Below are positions 43,831-56,100 of a stretch of DNA of 64,000 nt, in pieces. This DNA comes from Zhengitettix transpicula (taxonomy: Eukaryota > Arthropoda > Insecta > Orthoptera > Tetrigidae), in contig CM073594.1 of the NCBI GenBank assembly GCA_037074705.1, positions 74,014,509 to 74,078,508 of the forward strand, written 5' to 3'. Made by a program: the position numbers and the translations under genes. Numbering within the stretch: the first letter of the stretch is position 1; the number at the start of each line of letters is the position of its first letter. Below the pieces are notes generated by a model. It saw nothing but the letters and a program-made list of their open reading frames with translations. It did no database searches and was not told the DNA's origin.

Positions 43831-43957
43831 CAACAACGGGTATCCAGGTAGTAATTTAATAAGATTGACAACGTTCCGTCATTAATTTTAATTTAATAAT
43901 TATATTTTCTCTAAATTTCAGATTTATAATGCTCCAAGTCCTTAATTACCACAGACT

Positions 43958-43998
43958 ACTCCTGATGTAATTCGAAATTAAGGACGAAACGTTGTGAT
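43958..43998 (+). ncRNA. Hammerhead-like motif (partly decayed)
   Basis: CTGATGT core variant at 43962, stem region ending GGAC, GAAACGTT at 43986-43993, GTGA. A TAATTAAGGACTTGGAGC complement to the left suggests that a pair was once present. Confidence 0.45.
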
Positions 43999-44863
43999 AT
44001 ACACACGAAAAAAATCGTAAGTTTTGCAAATATGTGTGCCCGTTAATGTATATTGATTCTGAACATTTAGCTGATGATGGTGTGCGAGCCCGAAAGCGTC
44101 CTAAATCACTTAAACACATTGGTGTTATTGGCACATATGTGAAAAAAATAATTATTCTGGCTACTTAAAAATTGGCTAAGTTATTCCTATTTTTTCCCAT
44201 GTAAACTTCAGACAAGGCAGAAATCCGAGATCAGTCAGGAATTTTCCAGGTATCTTTAAAGGGAGGCCGTTAAGGAAAACAGGTGTGACGTTGGATCTCA
44301 TGCGATCGTGCAGAAGAATATCACCTGATGTTTGTAATGTTGTTTGCAGTCGCCTTAGTTTACGTGTGAACTTCTTCCTTGCGGGTTTATACGAGCGCAT
44401 TTTATCGCCACGGCTCGCGCCATAAAGTCCGAAGAACGGACGCATCACGACTCTCACACACACGGATAATACGACGCAACACGGCAAATAATAATAATAA
44501 GAAGAAAAAGCAGAGCCCTTATTACACCCACCCATCGTTACCACAACCAGGAAACTTGCAATCCTGGCCTTTTTCTCTACTCAACTAGATGACGTAGCTG
44601 TGACGTCATCATAGGCGCAGTTACGTACATCGAATCACAGAGTAAGTTCGTGAGTTACATTCTTATTTATAAATAATAACTCAAATTGCAGTCACAAAAT
44701 GTAGATCATTTTCTGTTATATTATATGGCAATATTTTAAAATCATTTGCAATTTAAAATTAATATTTCGACTAGAATTTGACACTTATCTGACTGACGTT
44801 CAGGAAGTCAGTAATAATTTGAATTTAATACATTTAATTTATAGAATGTACAAAAACCACAGG

Positions 44864-44905
44864 AGTTCAACGTTTCGACACAACTTTGGGACTTCGTCAG
44901 GTACT
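44864..44905 (-). ncRNA. Hammerhead-like motif
   Basis: Minus strand: GTAC, CTGACGA (N7 = C, allowed), AGTCCCAAAGTTGTGTC, GAAACGTT, GAAC. Stem II is only partly paired. Confidence 0.45.
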
Positions 44906-45439
44906 ATAATAATAATAAAAATTAAAAGGGGACCTAAATTACGTCTACGGAATACAATAAAAACTTTTTAGTGACATTTTTGAAGACAAATTTAGATTAA
45001 AATTCAATTATCAGGTACGAAAACAGGTTAATTTTTTAAAATTTCACGTGATGAGGTTCCAAAGAAGGTTCCAAAATCCGTACTCTATTCCTGGCTTTAT
45101 TGGCCGATTTATTTATTTTAACATCTAAATTATTGATATATTTACTATAAAAACCAAAACATATTTGTTTAATTTATGTTGATTGGTGGATGTTTTACAT
45201 AAATAACACACGGCCAAGAAGGTAAGTAAAAAAATTGTTTCAATTAATTTTTTTCTCGACAGAATATTATAAATTTTTTAATGTTTTATATATAAATAAT
45301 TTATAATTTTACAGAATGATAAAGGCAAATACAGTCTAAAGCTCATGTTATTGTTAATATTAAAAAGTTATTAAAAAACTATATGTCGTGGCTGTAATTT
45401 GACTGTTATGAATAAATGAAAAACCATATCATTAATAGA

Positions 45440-45935
45440 CTTAGCTGACTGGGTACGGGACCCCAGTGACGTAGCTGTGGCGTTATCAAATAATTTTTGT
45501 AATGTAAAATAAAAATATACACTAGAAGAGTAAGCATAAGGATCCCAGGGCAGTGACGTAGCTCTGACTTTATCAAAGAAGCATGTTTCTTTATGTAAAA
45601 TCAAAAAATAGTCATTTCGAGAAAACACAAGACTCAGATACAGTGACGTAGCTTTGTAGTTATCAAATAAAAATTTTCTGTTAAATTAAAAAAAAATTAG
45701 TTTTATAGAGTAAGAACAGTGATCCCAGGGCTGGTACGTAGCTCTGACGTAATCAATGTAGAAAAATTAAAGAAATAGTCCGTACGAGGAAGCACAAGTA
45801 TCCGCATCAGTGACGTAGTTGTGACGTCATCAAAGAAGAGTTTTTCTGGTAAATTAAAAAATAGTCTGCAAGAGTAAGCTCAGGGATTCAAGGACACTGA
45901 CGTAGCTCTGACGTCATTGTGTTATTAAATCTTCT
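45440..45935 (+). repeat. ~88-bp degenerate tandem array built on TGACGTAGCT...TGACGTCATC
   Basis: CAGTGACGTAGCTCTGACGT-like cores occur near 45465, 45553, 45641, 45733, 45807 and 45896, with AAATTAAAAAATAGTC-like spacers and GGGATCCCAGG leaders. Related single copies lie near 44588, 46209 and 46279. The TGACGTCA half of each core matches a CRE-type site. Confidence 0.7.
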
Positions 45936-46659
45936 TCACAATAATAGTTTCTGGATGCCTTTTCTTCTGAACGTACGTACCAAGAAAATATATCATTTAA
46001 GCCAATAGGCTGTTAATTATGAAAAATTAAAAACTTATTTTTTCCGAAGTTATTGACTTAGTCGTACGTCGTAGAAAATTGTTAAGACAGACAGAAAAAA
46101 TTATTTATTATACAGTAGGTAGACCCATAAGGAATGCAGTCGTATTCATAATTTTAATAAAAAGACTTATTATTAACACACTTCAACGGAGTCTTTAGGG
46201 GCCCCCCAGTGGCCTAGCCGTGACGTAGTCAAATAAGAGGATTCTTAACAAAGTTAATCAGCTTGGGATCCTCAGCGCAGTGACGTAGCTCTGACGTCAC
46301 TGCAAGTTTGATTTCCTTGTTAAGAAAATATTATTATTTCAGGCCATTATTCAGCGCATTCTTAAAATAAAGAGTTTAATCCATGTTTTTAATCAATTAA
46401 AAGTCGTATTCTATTTTTTAGGAAATATCTCGATAAATATTATTCACTGTTCTCACGATTTCCTTAATCACATTAAGGGTTTTATTTTAACTCAGCAATT
46501 ATATATCCAAAAGATATAGACTTTTTCTGTCTCAATGAATAACCAGTATAAAACACAATGAACTAATACTTGTGATTTAATTCAATTTGCAAACGTAATT
46601 CAGAACGGTTAAATTTTAAGTTATAATTGATACATCTGGAAAACCTTCACGCGTTCTTC

Positions 46660-46915
46660 CATCTGGGTCAACGTTTCGATGACTTGCACTTGACAGAGCT
46701 AAATGTCGAGTGAATGCATTTATCGTGCGAGACGTTTCGATGACGAGGAACGTCTCTGCAGACATCCAGCTTCCGGTTGAAGTCAAATTAGCAAGTTTTA
46801 TACTATTCTAATTCGACCCTTCCTTACAATATCTCCACGTGCTAATTTGTCTTCACCCGGAAGCAAAATGGCAGCTGCGCTCTTGGAAAGTCATCGAAAC
46901 GTTGCTTTTACCGGG
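46660..46915. repeat. Inverted region with hammerhead-like relics
   Basis: GCAAGTCATCGAAACGTTGA (minus strand, about 46666-46690) and AAAGTCATCGAAACGTTGC (plus, about 46889-46908) resemble the GCAAGCCATCGAAACGTTGTG half of the 69-bp array. TGACATCCAGCTTCCGG / CCGGAAGC phrases form an inverted repeat between them. Core CTGANGA is not preserved. Confidence 0.4.
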
Positions 46916-48177
46916 AAAGCCGTTAATATTTATTGTTTCATTGCTTCTTTTAAAATACTGGAGATTTGTCAGGCTTGTGAAATGGCCAATATATAATTAA
47001 ACCTTACAGTTACTGTAGTTATGAAGTTACTATTTCTTACCTGTTTGGATTTCGGGGACAGTTTATCCCTCGGACGATGCTGTTTTCGTTTCCGGTGTTC
47101 TATAATTATCTGTAACAAAAAATATGGAGAGAGATTTGTTTAGTCAGAATGTTTATAAAAGGAAATAAAAATCTGGAAAATAAATTAATGAACCGGCCAA
47201 CGTATTTATTAAAATGTTTCTGACAATTAGACCGGTGTTTTCACGTGTGATTCAATGTAACTATTGATCTCTAAGAGAAGTTGGTTTTAAGGGTCAAGCA
47301 CGGAAATTATATTCGCGATCTTATCGAACCATTTCTGTATAAATGACGTCATCGAGGTCCTTTCACAGTTCGCTGTAATTAATGATTTAACCTGTCCGAT
47401 TCTCCTAAACTGTTTTATATACAAGTCCCGTCAATATTTTCTGTTTAAAAATACAAAGGGTTTTCCGCTACTCTCATTGGAGAAGTCGGCCAGGGAGATC
47501 CTGTCAACTCTCCAGTCAACGGAAGGGGACGTGGGACACAAGAACAGAGAGCCCAGATTTTGGCATGGAATTTTCAGCCAGTCACAAGTTTGTTAAAATT
47601 TAATTTGTAAAATAACATAAATCCATTCTTAAGGCAAATCGAGGGATCAAGGACGATTACATCTGGTAATTTGATTGCGGCACAGGGATTTTAACAATTG
47701 GGATTTGTTTATAAAAATAAATTAAATATCATTAACATTAAGTAATTTGACAGTTTTTGGAAAGAATAGTTTTAGTTGGTTGCGATAATATTGAGTGGAG
47801 GCCATAAGTAAATATAATATGCTACGAAAAGGTTATATTGTGAGAGGTACGGTCGATTATCGCTGACGATGGGATAAAGACAATCGTACATGGATGATCA
47901 GTGAAGAGGTTGTTTGAAGAAAAATAATGGTTTACAGAAGTCTTAGAAGTATTCAGACGAATATTAGAAAGAGAATATATTATAATTAAAGGAGAAATCA
48001 ACATGGTCTGCATGTTTATCAAATTCTGTTAAAAGTATGTTGTTATAGGAGAGAATATAAAAATAATTTGTTGACTTGGTTGTCGGTATTAAAAGTATAT
48101 TAAGTATTATGTTGGGAACTTGTTATTAACTATTCATTTTTCTTCTATGCTAATTATATATATATATATATATATAT

Positions 48178-49067
48178 TGTAATGCCAATGAATTAAGCCA
48201 TTAATTGATTTTAAATAATTTAAATTGTTAGCGAATAAATGAATTGTAGCGGCATGAGCGAGCAAAGCAAGAATGAGCGGCGAGTTCAGTTTCTCTGTTG
48301 AGGAGTCGGAATGGCGATTACGCGCGCAAAAGTATATTTAGTTTTTCAGTCTACGGTCAGCCACGAGAAAAGAGACATTAAAAACAAATCTTCACCGAGA
48401 TACTTAGCAGTTCAATCCAAATTGATAAATAAATCAGTAAAAGTCTAAAATCTGCAAATCGTGAGTTCCTGTAAGCAAGCAGATTAATTGGACAGAGAGA
48501 TGTTCTAACAACTAGCCAACGGTGAAGCAATGGTTGCTTCATTATAAAGAAATTGAACAATTTCGCGTTGAGGGAAAACGACATCCGATAGCTGACCAAT
48601 TACGAGAGGATCATCCGAGTTTCCTGGGAGCTGAGTAATTGCATTTCGACTTCGTATGTGTAGAATCTGTGAGGAAATTTAGAATCAGTGTAATAAAATT
48701 TGCATTATAGTGTACTTTTGAAGCTACAAAAGAATGCTGGTACCAGTCGGACATTATGTGAGTAACCAAAACTTTGATAATAATAATTGTAAACGGTAAC
48801 TAAAAGGGAAAAGTCATATTTCGTTCACTTTTCATTTAGCTTTCTTTCATTTATTGACTTATGGTTTTTAGGTAAATTTTAAACTGAATTGTTAATCAGA
48901 TTATTAAATCATTTTCTCTTTTAATTATCAAACCCAGTGAAGGCCCTGAGAGACGAGATATTAAATTTTGATTGTAATTGTTTTTAAAATTTGAAAGCCG
49001 CAAATTGATAATAAAAATTTTGTTTGTTAATTCTTTTAATTTAATTAACCTTTTCATTTTGATCATT

Positions 49068-49070
<3 letters not shown>
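48178..49070 (+). mobile_element. Solo LTR (~893 bp)
   Basis: Starts TGTAATGCC and ends GATCATTACA, with ATATATATAT directly on both sides, as expected for insertion into a TA microsatellite with a short target duplication. Near the 3' end, ATCAAACCCAGTGAAGGCC matches the arms of the 16.1-16.9-kb palindrome. No gag or pol sequence lies on either side. Confidence 0.7.

Positions 49071-49110
<40 letters not shown>
49071..49110 (+). repeat. TA microsatellite
   Basis: Uninterrupted AT repeat directly after the solo LTR, then a short TGTG run. Confidence 0.9.
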
Positions 49111-49114
<4 letters not shown>

Positions 49115-49973
49115 GTGTGTCCTCCATACGCGCCTTCGGGAACTATTTGCGCTAGCTGATGACGTCAGTCAAATCTAGCCGGAAGCCTAACAGCTCAGGG
49201 GTTTTACTGAATTCAACCCGGAAACCAAGAAGAGTATATCAGAGTTTCGTTAGCAAAAATATAAACAATTATAAGTGTTGTGAACAGAGATAAATTTCGA
49301 AGGATCCACAACCACGTAATACCTTGAGACTATAAGAGTATTATTAGTGTTCTATTTTAAAATATAAATATGCATAGTTTTGTAATGTATGATAAATTTG
49401 TCGGGTAGTTCTGAATACGTAACTAAATAAAAAAATATTGTAAGTTGATATTTTATTTTAAACAATCGAGCTAATATTATTCTCGAGACATAAATTATTA
49501 TTAATTTACCACACAGGGTTTGTCCTGCGTCACGTTTAGGAGAATGTCCCCGGGGCACGCCTTAGTTATCCTCCATTGGTCTTTCCGATCCCTTCCTACG
49601 GTATTAAACGGTGCCATTCCACTACGACGATGGCCTACTTTATTAACAAAAATTTAAAAAAAACTATTAGAAGTGTCGTGGGAAACGAACAATGTCTCAT
49701 TTCCCGTGTAGGATCCTTAAACTACCTTAGCCAGGGCTCGACTACCTTGTTGGACCCACTGCTGCATCCCCTGTTTCTATCCCTTCCCACGCAGACATGA
49801 ACAACTGGCCATCACAACATCGATAAACAAGTTAATGTGAGTTACACTGAATAATTGATAATAAAGAGTTGCCGAGCAATTTCCTTAATTGAAAATATCG
49901 CTTTTAACTATCCCTGGACACAAAATCTAATCGATAATGATGTTTTTTGACCACTGATTTATTTATTAAATTA

Positions 49974-50013
49974 AAACAACGTTTCAGTACGAGTGTGTAC
50001 CTTCATCAATATT
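49974..50013 (-). ncRNA. Hammerhead-like motif
   Basis: Minus strand: TTGATGA (first core base changed), AGGTACACACTCGTACT (GTAC/GTAC stem), GAAACGTT, GTTTT. A related but further decayed copy (GAAACGTC with no CTGATGA) lies at about 50655-50690. Confidence 0.45.
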
Positions 50014-51054
50014 GTCTGCAATTTGTCAAAAACTGCATTATCTATTTCATATAAACAGACGTAAACGTACAAACTAGAAAATCAAATAATCAAATGTCCA
50101 TTAATTTTCTTATTTCAAAAAATTAATGTCAATTTATTAAGACTAGCATTCGTAATCTTTTTATTAATTGAAGCGCCACAATATTTTTATATTAGTCCCA
50201 GTAAATAAAATGACAGTGACATCCGCCGTCTGATTTTATTAAGACTTGGAAAGGAAATGGCATGAAATATCAACATATCTAGACAGATGCGAAAATTGCT
50301 AAATAATATGGTATTATATTTTGGGGTTTGAATATACAGGAATATAAATTAACAAAATTCCCTCATAACATTAAAGAATTAAGAAACACTCCATGCAACC
50401 TACTCCGTCAATCTCACCTTCTAATCTGTAATGGATTTGATGGAAAATAATAAGAATTTATTAATAAACGTAAAATGTTGGTACTTTGCTGTAAATATTA
50501 CAGTTAAAATAATAATTATATTGATTTTATAATGTAAAAATTGATTTCTAATAATTTTACACAAAAGAAATTATTCTGATTCAAAATAGAAAATTGATTA
50601 ATTAATAAAACTCGCGATCTTTTCTGACATTTTAAAATTATATTTGTAATACTTCAACGACGTTTCAGTACGCTCTTGTTACATAGGGGAAAACTAAAAG
50701 TGCTCTTGAAACTACATTAAAATAGGACAAACAACAATTACCAAACCTTTAAATCATAATTTCATCACTGTGCATAAATTAGAAGAAAACCATGAATTGG
50801 AGACATTGAACAAAATTTATTCAAATGTAATTCATCAGAAATTATGTACATTCGAACTACTGTTAACACACTAAATTCACATAATCATAGCTTAAAATTA
50901 AGTAATATTTATAGTCCATTATTTTTTAGCTTTCGATGTAATTATATAAAATAAATTAGTACATAATTTTATTTCGAAAACAATTTAGACTTATAATTAC
51001 TTTGGGAACACTTATTTTAAAATTCCAAGAGTGTTAAAAAATGTCTGATTTTAA

Positions 51055-51245
51055 TTTAAATATTATAATAGATGAAGAATAAGAAATATATATATACTGT
51101 CGTTTGAAATATTGTATGACACAAAATGTTTACCGCAGTAACGTAACAACCTGATGAAAGAACAAAACCGTACCGAAACGTCGTCGTTAAACAGTCAAAT
51201 AAAATATTTCAAAATGTCTCAAAAAGAGTAGTTAATTTCTTTAAT
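51055..51245 (+). repeat. Dispersed repeat carrying a hammerhead-like motif, copy A
   Basis: Shares TTTAAATATTATA, GAAATATATA, a TTACCG(C/T)AGT motif, GAAACGTCGTCG, and AATAAAATATTTCAAAAT phrases with the segment at 56465-56690, in the same order. Confidence 0.65.
51145..51188 (+). ncRNA. Hammerhead-like motif
   Basis: AACAAC, CTGATGA at 51151-51157, a stem II region with poor pairing, GAAACGTC at 51175-51182, GTCGTT. Stem I AACAAC/GTCGTT pairs at 5 of 6 positions. Confidence 0.55.
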
Positions 51246-51420
51246 TTAAAATATCGGCAAAACTGACGCAAAAAAAATTCATCAATGTTTTCACTTCTAT
51301 GAAGTTTTGCTTCTCATCAGGACATATGGAAAATGGAATTATCCTATGGTATTAGATAAATACCCGCAATTTATCCCCATTTTCGTCAGACAGAGCGACT
51401 GTTAACAACAGTGTTTTACT

Positions 51421-52582
51421 TCTGACGTGCATATAAATTCATTTTTCCTCCCCTTGTTGACGCTGGCTTTAGAGCTGGTTCTAATCAGATGACGGAGCTG
51501 ATAATTGCGGCGTGTGAGGTCACGATGACGTAGACGGAGCGTGCACGAGGAAGGTAATTCCTCGACTCTGGACTGTGGCTTGGAAAAGAGGAGTGTACAC
51601 GGTCCAGCCCGATGCTGAGTATTTGTTTTCTACTTCTGACGTGCATATAAATTCATTTTTCCTCCCCTTGTTGACGCTGACTTTAGAGCTGGTTCTAATC
51701 AGATGACGGAGCTGATAATTGCGGCGTGTGAGGTCACGATGACGTAGACGGAGCGTGCACGGAGAAGGTAATTCCTCGACTCTGGACTGTGGCTTGGAAG
51801 AGAGGAGTGTACACGGTCCAGCCCGATGCTGAGTATTTGTTTTCTACTTCTGACGTGCATATAAATTCATTTTTCCTCCCCTTGTTGACGCTGGCTTTAG
51901 AGCTGGTTCTAATCAGATGACGGAGCTGATAATTGCGGCGTGTGAGGTCACGATGACGTAGACGGAGCGTGCACGAGGAAGGTAATTCCTCGACTCTGGA
52001 CTGTGGCTTGGAAAAGAGGAGTGTACACGGTCCAGCCCGATGCTGAGTATTTGTTTTCTACTTCTGACGTGCATATAAATTCATTTTTCCTCCCCTTGTT
52101 GACGCTGACTTTAGAGCTGGTTCTAATCAGATGACGGAGCTGATAATTGCGGCGTGTGAGGTCACGATGACGTAGACGGAGCGTGCACGGAGAAGGTAAT
52201 TCCTCGACTCTGGACTGTGGCTTGGAAGAGAGGAGTGTACACGGTCCAGCCCGATGCTGAGTATTTGTTTTCTACTTCTGACGTGCATATAAATTCATTT
52301 TTCCTCCCCTTGTTGACGCTGGCTTTAGAGCTGGTTCTAATCAGATGACGGAGCTGATAATTGCGGCGTGTGAGGTCACGATGACGTAGACGGAGCGTGC
52401 ACGGAGAAGGTAATTCCTCGACTCTGGACTGTGGCTTGGAAGAGAGGAGAGTACACGGTCCAGCCCGATGCTGAGTATTTGTTTTCTACTTCTGACGTGC
52501 ATATAAATTCATTTTTCCTCCCCTTGTTGACGCTGGCTTTAGAGCTGGTTCTAATCAGATGACGGAGCTGATAATTGCGGCC

Positions 52583-52615
<33 letters not shown>

Positions 52616-52735
52616 TAGACGGAACGTGCACGGAGGAGGTAATTCCTCGACTCTGGACTGTGGCTTGGAAGAGAGAAGAGAACTGAGAGTACATGGTCCA
52701 GCCCGATGCTGAGTATTTGTTTTCTGAAAGGAGTC
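51421..52735 (+). repeat. 214-bp tandem satellite with a two-monomer higher order
   Basis: TCTGACGTGCATATAAATTC starts at 51421, 51635, 51849, 52063, 52277 and 52491, exactly 214 bp apart. Monomers 1 and 3 carry GGCTTTAG, GCACGAGGAAGG and GGAAAAGAGG. Monomers 2 and 4 carry GACTTTAG, GCACGGAGAAGG and GGAAGAGAGG. Monomer 5 mixes both. Monomer 6 has lost GTGTGAGGT and gained a GATGAC run (52582-52613). No coding role is apparent. Confidence 0.9.
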
Positions 52736-53199
52736 GCGGCTTTCTCCGACGGACGGACACGCGCGCGTGCGGGGATTTTCTCTTTAATAAGACGTTTTCT
52801 CGCCGAATGCGTGATGAGATGCGAACACACACATGGGGTCACACGGGATGTTCAGTTTTCTTGTCTCTTACATTACCCGGAGGAAGTTGTGGAATGTCCA
52901 ATCACCTTCTGGTGATGAAGAAGTGACCCCCGAACCGATAGAGTCGCAGATTATGAGGATTTACCCTGAACTCCCAGCATTCAAGACGCCTTCATCCTAC
53001 TTAAATTACATTTAATATCTCTAATGAAAAATTTAAATGACGATAAACCACACGACCTCTTTTATTAACAATTTTTTGAAACGTTTATATGAAAGGAAAA
53101 GTCAACAAATTTAGAATCCTGTCGGTAGATAGTGCAAAGACACGGTTTCGTCATTCATTTATCAAAACGTGGACACCGGAGATGAAAGCACTGTTTTAA

Positions 53200-53695
53200 T
53201 CAATGATTAGAGTTCAAAAGGAGTTTCGGCGAGTCTTTAACCATGACGCTCCACCTGCTAAAAGGATGAAGAAGTGGTCCGGTCCACTTTTAGATACTGG
53301 AACTTTGCAAGGTGGTGGTCGCAAAACATCCGACAAAATTATTGCAAATGTTCGAGCGAAGTCATTAGGAGAGCTTCGCGGCAACTTCAAATACTGAAAT
53401 CAACATTGCTTCGACATTACGTCTCAAACTGTATGCATACAAAGTTCAGTTGCTGCAACATCATGAACCGTTGGATTGTTAGGGGAAGACCGATTTAACA
53501 CCGCTCAATTTATTTCTCAGAGGCTACGTCAAAGATAAAGTTTACGTCACCCCAGTCGGAGACCTTCGTGAGCGCATCAAAGAGGGTATTAAGAGCATTA
53601 AAAAAATATTCTCCAACGTACTTGGCAAGACATTTTTCATCGCCACAGTGACTGCTGGTAGACGTGATGATGTGTGTATAAAAAAAGCTTGGTAA
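53200..53695 (+). pseudogene. Decayed transposase, HTH (DUF4817-like) and DDE C-terminal remnants
   Basis: At 53203-53397, VQKEFRRVFNHDAPP and GGRKTSDKIIANVRAKSLG match the helix-turn-helix region of insect transposases that begin with VQ-x-x-F-R. After a frame change, RASRQLQI and STLLRHYVSN follow. At 53500-53620, TPLNLFLRGYVKDKVY and DLRERIKEGI match the C-terminal end of DDE transposases. The catalytic middle is missing and frameshifts and stops are present. Confidence 0.65.
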
Positions 53696-54402
53696 ATTTT
53701 TCTTTCATATAAACTTTGTTGTAAGTTTCTATCTTCAACCGTTTACCCGTCCTATACAATTAAAATGAGGGACACTAAATGTAACTCCTGAAGACGTTCC
53801 TAGATTTTTTTTGTAAACTGCAATTTATTAACTTTCTTATGTAACTTTTAATTAATAATGATTTTCGTCTGCGTATTTCAAATTATTAACAAGCCCAAAA
53901 CCGACAATTAAAAATTATAATTTAATTAAACAGCATGATTTTAGCCTAGTATGTGGACCCTTATCAGGTTAACAATTAATTAAATTACACATTAAAAACA
54001 AGTCTATTAGTCAGAGAAAATATCATCTTTATCAGACACGTTTTCAAATGGAATAATAAATTTATCTGACTAATATATAAATTAAAGAGATAATTGTTAA
54101 TTAAATCAATTTGATTAATATTTTCATCGTCTTTTTTGGCTTCATTAATAATCTAAACTTTTAATAATTCTGTTTTTTGGACCTTATTTCATAATTTTAT
54201 AATTAATAAAGACTCGGATCTTGTTCATTTTCAAGTTTTACATCTCGGTTTTTTGTTTCTTTTTTTATTAATTTGAATATCCCCTCTGTTTTTACAACCT
54301 TCGTTCGTCCTTTATTTTCGTCAATAGACTACCATATTAACGGTTAACTTTATCTCACCTCAATATAATTATAATTAGTCGTAAATAATTTAATAAAATC
54401 TA

Positions 54403-54442
54403 AGACAGCGTTTCGTCCTCAATCTAGGACTCATCAGGTGTA
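54403..54442 (-). ncRNA. Hammerhead-like motif with textbook core (left of a pair)
   Basis: Minus strand: ACAC, CTGATGA, stem II GTCC/GGAC with loop TAGATTGA, GAAACGCT, GTCT. The core and stem II match natural hammerheads very closely. The ACGT after GAA reads ACGC here, and stem I has only a few pairs. Confidence 0.65.
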
Positions 54443-54503
54443 CCGTGAAGTAAATAAAAATTAACCAAATATTTATACAACGTCAATATTTATTTCCTTC
54501 GTG

Positions 54504-54546
54504 GTATACCTGATGAAGTCCCAGATTGAGGACGCAACGTTGTGCT
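54504..54546 (+). ncRNA. Hammerhead-like motif (right of a pair, one core change)
   Basis: CTGATGA at 54510-54516, stem II GTCC/GGAC with loop CAGATTGA, GCAACGTT (A to C change in GAAAC), GTGC. Inverted partner of 54403-54442. Confidence 0.55.
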
Positions 54547-54633
54547 AGTTTTTATGTTGTTGTTTTTTCTTATTAAATTATTTCTGACTAATAAGAAATT
54601 TATGAAATTTATTTACTTATTTTATTAAGAAAG

Positions 54634-54673
54634 TAAAAACGTTTCGATACACATTTGTATCTTCTTCTGTTGT
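54634..54673 (-). ncRNA. Hammerhead-like motif (left of a pair)
   Basis: Minus strand: CAGAAGA (U4 changed to A), perfect stem II GATAC/GTATC with loop AAATGT, GAAACGTT. Probably inactive because of the core change. Confidence 0.5.
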
Positions 54674-54777
54674 TTGATGTTTTAAGTGAAATGTTTGCGT
54701 CGGACTCTTTTTCTTAATCTAGTGAATTAATATGTTATTTGTGTTTGGTTGCTAAAATACTGCAGTAATTTGGAAGA

Positions 54778-54817
54778 AAAGCAGAAGAAGATACAAATGT
54801 GTATCGAAACGTTGTTA
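54778..54817 (+). ncRNA. Hammerhead-like motif (right of a pair)
   Basis: CAGAAGA at 54782, identical stem II GATAC/GTATC, GAAACGTT at 54806-54813, GTTA. Inverted partner of 54634-54673 with the same core change. Confidence 0.5.
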
Positions 54818-55567
54818 CTTTGTAAAATAAATAAAGTGTTGGTAAAAGGTCATAAATTGCGTTATTAATTCATAACGGCCGTAAATTAAAACTGTTTTGG
54901 CTAATTTGGCTGTGTTGATGAATTTGTACCCTATTAACATTTATTATAACAAAATGGCCTTGAATCTTTCATTTGAGACTGTTAATCGGCTTTTGATTTT
55001 CAGCGATACCTGGACCTTCCGAAACACAGAGTGGTTGTTAGAAACGAGGAGAGATCGTGAGAAATTCGATTGGATACGAAATCGATGGACGAAGATCGTC
55101 GTTGTGGAACGCACGTAGCCTCAGCAAGTAGACTGTAAAGGAAGAGAAGGCAACAAGTAAAGAGATACGCCATCGGAAGCAGACATCCGATACGGGAAAG
55201 CCTCTTCCAGGAAATACCTCAGAGTGCAGGTGGTAACTCGCCAAATAGGCCCTCGTAATGATCTCGCTGCGTGAATTGAAGAAAGATCGTGCTGGGACCG
55301 CGCTGAATAGTTTACCAGAGGCTGTTAACCCTCAGCAGAGGAACGCGGAAACCTCCAGTGTGGCCATTGATATTCCCTGGTCCTCCGACTAATCATAGCT
55401 TCAACTGGGTGCTTGACGATGAAACTTTTCTAGGCTTATATATATGTCCAGAGGGACACTAAAGCTTAGTAAAATGTATGATCCTTTGCTTAGTAAGTGA
55501 TATCTATCTGTTGTCTTTGGTAAGTTTAAATACGCGGAACTCCAGGTCAAGTAAACTTAGTATCTTC

Positions 55568-55611
55568 ATCACTTGAAAAGGTCCATCAATTGGTGGACGA
55601 AACGTTGTGAT
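55568..55611 (+). ncRNA. Hammerhead-like motif with 5-bp stems I and II
   Basis: ATCAC (stem I), TTGAAAA in the CTGANGA position, GTCCA/TGGAC stem II, GAAACGTT at 55599-55606, GTGAT (stem I). Both helices are perfect although the core has decayed at two positions. Confidence 0.6.
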
Positions 55612-56039
55612 ACCTGTTAGGCTTTATTTGTCATTGCCATATAATTTCTTTCATCTACAAGAGATGTTAAGTAAAATGGGCACGGAGGAATCCCTTGTGG
55701 ACGTTAATAGACAAAATCACCGTGTGGCGACGAGATTGACCTAGGACGGTCCACCTCATGGTGTGAGTCAGCGAAATATATACGCGATGTGTGCTATCAT
55801 CCGTGGGCAAGGTAAGGTTTGAAGCCCTTCCGGTCACGTAGCAGGATGTCTTGTCGCCTTATAGGAGGTTCGTCGGTACGTGATCCCCTCCATAAACAGC
55901 GTCTGGTGACGCACGAGGCTATCCAAACGCTAAAAAACTGATGAGAGAGACAACGGAGAAACGCACAATTCAACAAAATCCATTATGTGTTATGGAAGAT
56001 GACAGTCTGGCAGTCGTCCCGGAGAAAGGTAGGAAAAAA

Positions 56040-56100
56040 CTTATGGTATGTGGATGGAAAAATGTCGACCGGACCGGGAATCGAACCTTGTCGACTCAGA
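56040..56100 (-). repeat. tRNA-like SINE fragment
   Basis: The complement contains AAGGTTCGATTCCCGGTCCG, a B-box and T-arm-like sequence, similar to the copies near 61163 and 61330. Confidence 0.45.

Noticed and set aside
50655..50690. GAAACGTC-containing segment as a hammerhead
   Set aside because: The CTGANGA core is missing; noted only as a decayed relative of 49974-50013.
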